Assembly: GCA_017999235.1 (NCBI GenBank)
Contig: JAGOBN010000097.1
Span: 1-9,672 of the forward strand
DNA from: Anaerolineales bacterium
GTDB lineage: Bacteria > Chloroflexota > Anaerolineae > Anaerolineales > UBA6663
Direction: 5' to 3'
DNA length: 9,672 bases
Of this stretch, positions 1 through 5,382 are shown piece after piece (position 1 is the first letter of the stretch; each line of letters opens with the position of its first letter). The notes under the pieces are model-generated. The model ran no database searches, was not told the DNA's origin, and saw only the letters and a list, made by a program, of their open reading frames with translations. The translations under genes and the position numbers were made by a program.

Positions 1-479
1 AGATCGCCGACGGCGCGGTGCTCAACTACTGCGTGCCGCCCGAGTACAACGATAAGGCGCTGGAACTGCTGGAGAAGGGCGCCAAGAAGGCCGGCCGCAG
101 TCTGGCCGATATCGACCGCCCGCAATTGGTGGTGTGCTCGGTTGACCCCGACCGCAAAAAGGCCATCGAGGCCGCCAAAGTGCTGCTGACGCAGTACCTG
201 GCCCAGCAGCCGCACATCGCCAAAGCCTCGGGCGTCTCCGAAGACGTGGTCCAGAAGGTCCAGTCCATCCTCGGCTGGCCGGCCACCAAAGAGCAGGTCC
301 ACGAAGCCATGCAGTATGTCCCCGACGACTTCGTGCTGAAGATCTCGGCCACCGGCACGCCGGACGAAGCCCGCGCCAAGGTCCAGCAGTACATCGATCG
401 CGGCTGCACCTGCCCAATCCTGTACCCGATGTCCGATCCGTATCTGATGATTGACACGTTCAGCCCGCTGACCGCCTGA
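1..479 (+). CDS. LLM-class flavin-dependent oxidoreductase, C-terminal part (5' truncated by window)
   Basis: The reading frame is open from the window edge (first full codon at base 3) to TGA at 477-479, giving the last 159 or so residues of a larger protein. The sequence resembles the C-terminal half of luciferase-like (LLM-class) FMN/F420 oxidoreductases, the family containing methylene-tetrahydromethanopterin reductase. The evidence is the late segment [19 protein letters not shown] followed by [13 protein letters not shown], matching the family pattern in which a G-[TD]-P-[ED] turn and an amphipathic helix lead into the last barrel strand. These enzymes are cytosolic TIM-barrel oxidoreductases; the substrate cannot be read from the fragment. 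It lies 264 bp upstream of the dimethylglycine dehydrogenase-like gene, behind a strong hairpin, so it probably belongs to a separate transcript. A C1-related role is possible but unsupported. The family call is fairly secure; the precise function is unknown. Confidence 0.75.
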   Translation, partial: IADGAVLNYCVPPEYNDKALELLEKGAKKAGRSLADIDRPQLVVCSVDPDRKKAIEAAKVLLTQYLAQQPHIAKASGVSEDVVQKVQSILGWPATKEQVHEAMQYVPDDFVLKISATGTPDEARAKVQQYIDRGCTCPILYPMSDPYLMIDTFSPLTA

Positions 480-512
480 AGTCCGTCCTCTAAATGACCG
501 GTCTATAAATTG

Positions 513-552
513 ACTGCCGGAGGGGTGAGGTCGCTCCACACCCCTCGGCAGT
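513..552 (+). terminator. Hairpin downstream of the LLM oxidoreductase, probable transcript end
   Basis: Bases 513-527 pair with 539-552: 14 base pairs with a single bulged G. The 11-nt loop may close further through GG/CC. It begins 33 nt after the upstream stop codon. No T-run follows, so this is not a classical intrinsic terminator. It may be a weak or Rho-assisted terminator, or an mRNA 3'-end stabiliser. Confidence 0.5.
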
Positions 553-579
553 CGGCATGACAAATCTCAAGCGATTCGG

Positions 580-593
580 ATGACATATGTCAT
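580..593. promoter_or_regulatory. 14-bp perfect palindrome, candidate operator
   Basis: ATGACATATGTCAT is a perfect 14-bp palindrome in the AT-richer part of the intergenic region, about 20-35 bp upstream of the candidate promoter elements. Perfect short palindromes at such positions typically bind dimeric helix-turn-helix regulators. The half-site core TGACA recurs singly at 558-562 and inside the TTGACA element at 613-618. The cognate regulator is not in the window and cannot be named. Confidence 0.45.
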
Positions 594-603
594 GTGCGTT
601 TCA

Positions 604-641
604 TGGTAATATTTGACATCATTCTGATATATCAGCAATAT
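604..641 (+). promoter_or_regulatory. Candidate promoter(s) for the dehydrogenase-etfBA operon
   Basis: Two overlapping options are visible. Option A is a consensus -35 TTGACA at 613-618 with a weak -10 CAATAT at 636-641 after a 17-bp spacer, putting the transcription start near 648. Option B is an extended -10, TGG plus TAATAT, at 604-612, with no convincing -35 and a start near 618-620. The surrounding AT-rich segment stands out from the GC-rich genes. The inverted repeat at 620-650 overlaps the -10 of A and lies at the start site of B, so either promoter could be blocked by a repressor bound there. Confidence 0.4.
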
Positions 642-650
642 ATCAGAATG
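620..650. promoter_or_regulatory. 13-bp perfect inverted repeat with nested 12-bp palindrome, candidate operator
   Basis: Bases 620-632 and 638-650 form a perfect 13-bp inverted repeat around a 5-nt spacer. The left half also belongs to a second perfect palindrome, CTGATATATCAG, at 624-635. The element sits directly on or after the candidate promoter, the usual place for a repressor operator. Thirteen uninterrupted symmetric base pairs are hard to explain by chance in non-coding DNA. As RNA it could also form a hairpin, but the AT-rich stem and lack of a following T-run argue against a terminator. Confidence 0.55.
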
Positions 651-658
651 CAAATGAG

Positions 659-676
659 AAGGAGGTGCCGCACCTG
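659..676 (+). other. Orphan Shine-Dalgarno sequence within a small hairpin
   Basis: AAGGAGGTG at 659-667 is a near-perfect anti-16S match, but no ATG, GTG or TTG follows at a usable distance; only CTG at 674-676 is in range. AGGTG at 663-667 can pair with CACCT at 671-675 around a 3-nt loop, which would hide the site. A tiny frame, ATG at 648 (or 654) to TGA at 675-677, runs through it and contains consecutive AGA-AGG-AGG arginine codons. The site lies about 80 nt before the real gene start, so it may be a leader-peptide or ribosome-standby element, or a chance purine run. Confidence 0.3.
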
Positions 677-743
677 AATTCGGTTGTTGGTGTGTGTTTA
701 TTTATCGTGATCGGATCACCCGCCCACAAGGAGTCACCTCGGC

Positions 744-3257
744 ATGTCCGCTTTTCCTTCTCACGCCCGTGTCGTCGTCATCGGGGCCGGCATCGTCGGC
801 AACAGCATGGTGTATCACCTGGCCAAGCTCGGCTGGCGCGATATCGTCCAGATCGACAAAGGCCCGCTGCCCAACCCGGGCGGCTCCACCGGTCACGCCT
901 CGAACTTCATCTTCCTGGTGGATCACTCCAAGGAGATGGCGCGGTTTACGCTGGACAGCGTGCTCCAGTACAAGGAGTTAGGCGTCTTCACCAAATGCGG
1001 CGGCATTGAGGTCTCCCGGACGCCGGAGCGGGTGGAAGAGCTGAAGCGCCGCATTACGTCCGGCAAGTCGTGGGGCATTGACGCCGAGATTATTACGCCG
1101 GCGCGGGTGAAGGAGCTGGTGCCGTACATCAACGAGAAGATCATCCACAGCGGCTTTTACACCCCCGACATTGGCGTGGTGGATTCGCTCCGCGCCGGCA
1201 CCCTGATGCGCGAATACGCCCAGGGCCTGGGGGCGCTGCAGTCCTTTGCCAACACGGAAGTGACCGGGATGGGCGTCAAAGACGGGCGCATCCGCAGCGT
1301 CACCACCGACCGCGGCACGATCGAAGCCGAAGTCGTGGTCATCGCCTGCGGCTTGTGGGGCCCGCGCATCGCCAAGATGGCCGGCGCGACGATCCCGCTG
1401 GTGCCGGCCGTCCACCAGATGATCAGCGTCGGGCCGGTGCCGCAGTTGATGGACACGGTGGGCGAGATCAAGTACCCGATTATCCGCGACGTGGACACCA
1501 ACTGCTATGAGCGCCAGCACGGCAGCGACATGGAAGTGGGCTCGTACGCCCACCGGCCGATCTTGATGGAGCCGGACGACGTGCCGTCCATCAAGCAGGC
1601 CAAGCTGACGCCGACCGAGATGCCCTTCACCCAGGAAGATTTCGACCCGCAGATGGAGCAGGCGCTGGAGCTCATCCCGGACATCCTGGGCAACGAGCAG
1701 GTGCAGGTGCGCTACGCCATCAACGGTCTGCTCTCGCTCACCCCGGACGGCTTCCCGTGCCTGGGCGAGACCGAGGTCAAGAATCTGTGGTCCGTGTCCG
1801 CGGTGTGGATCAAGGAAGCGCCCGGCATCGGCCGCACGGTGGCCGAGTGGATGACCACCGGCGTGCCCGAGATCGACCCGACCGGCTCCGATATCTCCCG
1901 CTTCTACCCGCATCAGAAGACCAAGGCCCACGTCTGGGGCCGCTCGGCCGAGGGCTTCAACAAGACCTACGGCATCGTGCACCCGCGCGAGCAGTGGAAC
2001 TCCAACCGCCTGGCGCGCCTGAGCCCGTTTTATGAGCGCGAGAAGGCGCTGGGGGCGGTGTTCTTCGAGACCGCCGGCTGGGAGCGCCCCAACTGGTACG
2101 AGTCCAACAAGCCCCTGCTGGAGAAGTACGGCGATCAGGTTCAGCCGCGCCCGGCCGAGTGGGAAGCGCGCTGGTGGTCGCCCATCATCAACGCCGAGCA
2201 CCTGAATATGCGCGAGAACGTGGGCCTGGTGGACCTCTCCGCCTTCGCCATCTACGATCTGGCCGGCCCCGGCGCGACCGCGTTTATGAACTATATGTGC
2301 GTCAACCAGATCGATGTGGCGGTGGGCAAGGTGGTCTACGCCCAGTGTCTGAATGCCGGCGGCGGCATCAAGGCCGATATCACCGTCATGCGCCTGGGCC
2401 AAAACCACTACCGCGTGGTGGACGGCGGCATGGACGGCCCGCGCGATATGAAGTGGTTCAGCGACCATCTGCCGGCCGACGGCTCGGTGGTGCTGACCGA
2501 TCTGACCAACAGCTGGGCCACCCTCGGCGTCTGGGGCCCGAAGGCCCGCGACCTGGTGCAGTCCGTGACCGAAGATGACATGTCCAACGCCGGCTTCGCC
2601 TATGGCACCTGCCGGTCCGTCACGCTCGGCCCGGTGCCGGTGCTGGCCTCGCGCATCTCGTATGTGGGCGAGCTGGGCTGGGAACTGCATGTGCCCTTCG
2701 AGCAGGGCGGGCGGCTGTGGGACACCCTGTTCGAGGCCGGCCAAAAGTTCGGCCTGGCCCCGATGGGCATCGGCGTGTACGGCACCACCGGCCGCCTGGA
2801 GAAGAGCTACCGCCTGTACGGCAATGAGCTGGAGCTGGAGTACAACCTGGTGGAGGCCGGCCTGGCCCGCCCGCAGGTCAAGCCCCAGGACTTCATCGGC
2901 AAGGCCGCTTACCTCAAGCAGCGCGCCGAGGCGCCGGCCGCCATCCTGTGCACGCTGACGGTGGACGACAACACCTCCGCCTCCGGCCTCAAGCGCTACC
3001 CGCAGGGCCGTGAGCCGATCCTGACCCTGGACGGGAAGCCGATTGAAGACCAGCACGGCCGGCGGTCGTTTGTCACCAGCGCCGGCTCCGGGCCGTCGGT
3101 GGGCAAGAGCATCCTGCTCAGCTACCTGACGCCGGAGTATGCCAAGGTCGGGACCAAGCTCAAGGTGGAGTACTTTGGCGAGCATTACCCGGTGACCGTG
3201 GCGGCGGCCGGCAACACACCGATCTTCGACCCCGAGAACGCGCGGGTCAAGGCTTAG
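744..3257 (+). CDS. Dimethylglycine dehydrogenase/oxidase-type FAD enzyme with C-terminal GcvT-like folate domain
   Basis: This 837-residue protein is full length for the dimethylglycine/sarcosine dehydrogenase family. These enzymes oxidatively remove an N-methyl group and pass it as 5,10-methylene-tetrahydrofolate. The N-terminal domain (about 9-390) is a DAO-type flavoprotein: the Rossmann motif GAGIVGNSMVYHLAKLGW is at 14-31 and GGSTGHASNF at 46-55. The C-terminal domain (about 420-837) is aminomethyltransferase-like, with GGGIKADITVMRL near 539-551, YVGELGWELHVP at 640-651 and RLEKSYRLYG at 684-693. Compared from memory with Arthrobacter globiformis dimethylglycine oxidase, the catalytic His (H224), Tyr (Y255) and folate-domain Asp (D545) all appear conserved. 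ATG 744 is chosen because AAGGAG lies 10 nt upstream and the Rossmann motif follows at once. The adjacent etfBA genes imply electrons go to ETF (dehydrogenase) rather than to oxygen. Sarcosine or another N-methyl amine remains possible. Confidence 0.88.
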   Translation: MSAFPSHARVVVIGAGIVGNSMVYHLAKLGWRDIVQIDKGPLPNPGGSTGHASNFIFLVDHSKEMARFTLDSVLQYKELGVFTKCGGIEVSRTPERVEELKRRITSGKSWGIDAEIITPARVKELVPYINEKIIHSGFYTPDIGVVDSLRAGTLMREYAQGLGALQSFANTEVTGMGVKDGRIRSVTTDRGTIEAEVVVIACGLWGPRIAKMAGATIPLVPAVHQMISVGPVPQLMDTVGEIKYPIIRDVDTNCYERQHGSDMEVGSYAHRPILMEPDDVPSIKQAKLTPTEMPFTQEDFDPQMEQALELIPDILGNEQVQVRYAINGLLSLTPDGFPCLGETEVKNLWSVSAVWIKEAPGIGRTVAEWMTTGVPEIDPTGSDISRFYPHQKTKAHVWGRSAEGFNKTYGIVHPREQWNSNRLARLSPFYEREKALGAVFFETAGWERPNWYESNKPLLEKYGDQVQPRPAEWEARWWSPIINAEHLNMRENVGLVDLSAFAIYDLAGPGATAFMNYMCVNQIDVAVGKVVYAQCLNAGGGIKADITVMRLGQNHYRVVDGGMDGPRDMKWFSDHLPADGSVVLTDLTNSWATLGVWGPKARDLVQSVTEDDMSNAGFAYGTCRSVTLGPVPVLASRISYVGELGWELHVPFEQGGRLWDTLFEAGQKFGLAPMGIGVYGTTGRLEKSYRLYGNELELEYNLVEAGLARPQVKPQDFIGKAAYLKQRAEAPAAILCTLTVDDNTSASGLKRYPQGREPILTLDGKPIEDQHGRRSFVTSAGSGPSVGKSILLSYLTPEYAKVGTKLKVEYFGEHYPVTVAAAGNTPIFDPENARVKA

Positions 3258-3267
3258 CTTTTGAGAT

Positions 3268-3338
3268 GTCGGAGGTGAGAGGCGGGAGGCGGGAGGGGCA
3301 ACCCTCTAACCTCTGACCTCCCACCTCCGACTTCTTTT
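3268..3338 (+). terminator. Heptad-repeat hairpin with GCAA loop and T-rich tail (attenuator or partial terminator)
   Basis: Bases 3268-3297 and 3302-3331 form a 30-position imperfect hairpin with about 23 Watson-Crick pairs, 2 G-U pairs and 5 mismatches, closed by the tetraloop GCAA (GNRA type). TTCTTTT follows at 3332-3338, as in intrinsic terminators. Read on the + strand for the left arm and the complement for the right, each arm is GTCGG followed by three degenerate 7-bp units of the form AGGYNRG plus AGGG. The element starts 10 nt after the dehydrogenase stop and ends 13 nt before etfB. It may therefore reduce, rather than abolish, read-through into etfBA, or protect the upstream mRNA end. 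Confidence 0.6.
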
Positions 3339-3351
3339 GCGAGAACCATCT

Positions 3352-4107
3352 ATGAATATCCTCGCCTGTATCAAACGCGTCCCGGCCACCGGCGGCGTCA
3401 TCGCCCTGACCGCGGACGAGCAGGAGATTGACACCCGCTTCCTGGGCTTCACGGTCAGCCCGCATGAGGAATGCGCGGTGGAAGAAGCGCTCCGCCAGGT
3501 GGAAGCCCACGGTGGGACGGTCACGGTGTTGGCGCTCGGCCCGGAGGCGGCGCAGGACCAGCTGCGCGATACGCTGGCCATGGGCGCCGGCGACGTGCTC
3601 CTGCTGGAGACCGATGGCCGGGAATGGGATCCGCAGGCCACGGCCGGCGCCCTCGCCGCCGCGGTGCAGGCGGAGCCGGCGGCCTTTGACGTGCTGCTCT
3701 TCGGCAACGAGTCCGCCGACTCCGGCGGTTACCAGGTGCCGGTGCGCGTGGCCCACGCCCTGGGCCTGCCGATCGTCACGGGCATCAAGTCCCTGGAGAT
3801 CAAGGGCCGCACGGCCACCGCCAAGCGCGAGATGCCGGGCGGCTGGGAAGTGTACGAGGTGGAACTGCCGGCCGTTTTTACGGTGAAAGAAGGCATCAAC
3901 CTGCCGCGCTATCCGTCCATCCCGGGCCGGCTGAAGGCCAAGAAGAAAACCATCCGCCGGATAAAGCCGGAGTTCCCGGGCAACCGGCTGGAGAAGCTCA
4001 AATTCCAGCTGCCGCCGCGCGTCGAGCGCCAGGTGGAGATCCTGGGCCAAGGGCCGGAAGCCGCGCCCCAGGTGGTGGAACTGCTCAAGAAGATCGGAGT
4101 CGCCTAG
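3352..4107 (+). CDS. etfB: Electron transfer flavoprotein beta subunit
   Basis: The 251-residue product is a typical EtfB, the subunit that binds the nucleotide cofactor (AMP in conventional ETFs) and carries the loop that docks onto partner dehydrogenases. It begins MNILACIKRVP, as family members do. VSPHEECAVEEALR at 35-48 matches the conserved (N/S)P-x-(D/E)E-x-A-x-EEAL segment, GNESADSGGYQVP at 118-130 is the nucleotide-binding motif, and NLPRYPSIPGRLKAKKK at 183-199 is the signature and recognition-loop region. The frame could extend upstream to a TTG at 3337, but the ATG at 3352 matches the family N-terminus; its ribosome site is weak (GAG, 8 nt upstream). The stop lies 2 nt before etfA. 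With the dehydrogenase upstream, the likely role is to accept electrons from N-demethylation. No FixCX or acyl-CoA dehydrogenase partner is visible, so electron bifurcation is not indicated. Confidence 0.93.
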   Translation: MNILACIKRVPATGGVIALTADEQEIDTRFLGFTVSPHEECAVEEALRQVEAHGGTVTVLALGPEAAQDQLRDTLAMGAGDVLLLETDGREWDPQATAGALAAAVQAEPAAFDVLLFGNESADSGGYQVPVRVAHALGLPIVTGIKSLEIKGRTATAKREMPGGWEVYEVELPAVFTVKEGINLPRYPSIPGRLKAKKKTIRRIKPEFPGNRLEKLKFQLPPRVERQVEILGQGPEAAPQVVELLKKIGVA

Positions 4108-4109
4108 CC

Positions 4110-5084
4110 ATGATCCTGACCTTCATCGACCATGACCGGGGGACGCTGAACAAGACGACGCTGGAGGCGGTGACCTTCGCCCGCCGGCTGGCGGAAAAAT
4201 TGGGCGCGCCGCTGCATGCGGTGGGGGTGGGCCAGGCGGCGGCTGGATTGGCTGGCGCCCTGGGCGCGTATGGCGTCACCGCGCTGCACGTGGCCCAGTC
4301 CGAGCCGTTGAATGACTTCGCGCCGGCCGCCTGGGGGCAGAGTGTGGCGGCGCTGATCGAGTCGCTCCAGCCGGCGGCGGTGGTGGCGCCGGGCACCGAG
4401 CGCGGCAGTGAGGTGCTCGCGCACGCGGCCGCGCGCCTGGATCTGGCGCTGGCCGCCAACTGCACGGCCGTGGAGCCGGGCGACACCTACGCGGTGACCC
4501 GCGTGCGCTGGGGCGGCAGTCTGCTGGAGCAGGCCCGCTTGAGCGGCGCCGTGAAGCTGCTGACCGTGGCGCCGCAAGCCGTGGCGCCCGAGCCGAGCGC
4601 CGCCGGCGCCGCGCCGGAGGTGCGGGCGTTTGCGCCGGCGTTGAGCGCCGCTGATCTGCGGGTGCGGGTCACCGGCCGGGTGGAGACCGGCGCCGGCAAG
4701 GTCTCGCTGGCCGAAGCCCGGGTGGTCATCGGCGGCGGGCGCGGGGTGGGCAGCGCCGAGGGCTTCAAACCGCTGGAAGAACTGGCCGGCTTGTTGGGCG
4801 GCGCGGTCGGCTGTTCGCGCGCGGTCACCAGCCTGGGGTGGCGCCCGCACGCCGAACAGATCGGCCAGACCGGCAACCGCATCACGGCGGAGATTTATGT
4901 GGCCTGCGGCGTCAGCGGCGCCATCCAGCACTGGGTGGGCTGCAAGGGTGCCAAAGTGGTGCTGGCCGTCAACACCGATCCGGAGGCGCCGATCGTCACC
5001 CAGGCGCACTATGCCGTCATCGGGGACCTGCATAAGATCCTGCCGGCCATCAACGCCGAACTGCGCCGCGCGCGCGGCGGCTGA
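4110..5084 (+). CDS. etfA: Electron transfer flavoprotein alpha subunit
   Basis: The 324-residue product is a full-length EtfA, which with EtfB forms the soluble heterodimer that shuttles electrons from flavin dehydrogenases to ETF:quinone oxidoreductase. The N-terminal half (1-180) is the variable alpha/beta domain. The C-terminal FAD domain is strongly conserved: VVIGGGRGVGSAEGFKPLEE at 205-224, CSRAV at 235-239, GQTGNRITAEIYVACGVSGA at 252-271 running into IQHW, and VLAVNTDPEAPI at 284-295. The last block, IGDLHKILPAINAEL, is also typical. ATG 4110 starts 2 nt after etfB, with GGAG at 4096-4099 inside the end of etfB, so the two are almost certainly translationally coupled. A strong terminator follows the stop after 11 nt, ending the operon. 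No ETF:quinone oxidoreductase gene is in the window. Confidence 0.95.
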   Translation: MILTFIDHDRGTLNKTTLEAVTFARRLAEKLGAPLHAVGVGQAAAGLAGALGAYGVTALHVAQSEPLNDFAPAAWGQSVAALIESLQPAAVVAPGTERGSEVLAHAAARLDLALAANCTAVEPGDTYAVTRVRWGGSLLEQARLSGAVKLLTVAPQAVAPEPSAAGAAPEVRAFAPALSAADLRVRVTGRVETGAGKVSLAEARVVIGGGRGVGSAEGFKPLEELAGLLGGAVGCSRAVTSLGWRPHAEQIGQTGNRITAEIYVACGVSGAIQHWVGCKGAKVVLAVNTDPEAPIVTQAHYAVIGDLHKILPAINAELRRARGG

Positions 5085-5095
5085 AAACCGTTCCC

Positions 5096-5127
5096 AGGCG
5101 GGGCCGGTTTGCCCGGCCCCGCCTTTT
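5096..5127 (+). terminator. Rho-independent terminator after etfA
   Basis: GGCGGGGCCGG at 5097-5107 pairs perfectly with 5113-5123 (11 GC-rich pairs, plus A5096-T5124) around a TTTGC loop, followed directly by TTTT at 5124-5127. It begins 11 nt past the etfA stop and separates the dehydrogenase-ETF block from the eut block. Confidence 0.9.
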
Positions 5128-5137
5128 GTGTTATAAG
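5109..5137 (+). promoter_or_regulatory. Candidate promoter for the permease-eut operon, overlapping the terminator
   Basis: TTGCCC at 5109-5114 (4/6 match to a -35) and TATAAG at 5132-5137 (5/6 match to a -10) are separated by 17 bp. The -35 falls in the loop and right arm of the etfA terminator. Transcription would begin near 5144 and leave a leader of roughly 240 nt before the permease. The placement is logical, but the -35 is weak and shared with the hairpin sequence. Confidence 0.35.
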
Positions 5138-5382
5138 GGCTGGCGATGCCCGCTGAGTCCACTCGGCTCAGTCCCCGGTGTCGTTTACCGCATTCGAACT
5201 CAACCACATCAAGTCTTCGGCTGCGCCGGTGCGTTGCGCGGGCCGCCGTCTTTGGGCGGCCGGGGCGGGCTGAATTGGAAAGGAGGCCGCTCTTTTCGCG
5301 TTGGCTTTGGTGCCTGTCAGCGTGTCCGGACGAGCGCGTTCTTATTCCAATTGGTCCGCTCACCCCACTCGGAGACTCCCGC
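5138..5382 (+). other. Long non-coding leader of the permease gene with several hairpins
   Basis: About 245 bases without a convincing gene. The permease frame stays open upstream to 5146, but the extension is arginine- and serine-rich low-complexity sequence unlike the family N-terminus. Visible pairings are CTGAG/CTCAG (5153-5157 with 5167-5171), GGCCGCC/GGCGGCC (5241-5247 with 5255-5261, 7-nt loop), and a long-range ATTGGAA/TTCCAAT (5274-5280 with 5345-5351) enclosing CGCTC/GAGCG (5288-5292 with 5332-5336). No recognised riboswitch core (glycine, THF, guanidine, SAM or T-box) could be matched by eye. It may be a regulatory leader or simply GC-rich spacer. Confidence 0.35.

Noticed and set aside
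504..510. TATAAAT as a -10 promoter element after the LLM oxidoreductase
   Set aside because: No acceptable -35 at the right distance, and a strong hairpin directly downstream would interrupt any transcript.
665..1009. 114-codon + frame starting at GTG in the orphan Shine-Dalgarno
   Set aside because: Its start lies inside the ribosome-binding motif and most of it overlaps the dehydrogenase out of frame; the product is Arg/His-rich with no family resemblance.
978..3185. 735-codon open frame on the minus strand across the dehydrogenase
   Set aside because: It mirrors a well-conserved + strand gene. Its composition (rich in His, Arg, Ala, Gly) is typical of GC-rich antisense shadows and no domain is recognisable.
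3337..3351. Upstream TTG start for etfB
   Set aside because: It falls in the T-rich tail of the hairpin and adds five residues before the typical MNILACIKRVP start; no ribosome site serves it.
5146..5382. N-terminal extension of the permease to an upstream ATG
   Set aside because: The extra 79 residues are Arg/Ser-rich and unlike the family, while ATG 5383 has GGAG at good spacing and gives the expected N-terminus.
5138..5382. Known riboswitch (glycine, THF, guanidine, SAM) or T-box in the permease leader
   Set aside because: None of the conserved core motifs, including the T-box TGGNACCGCG segment, could be found by eye.
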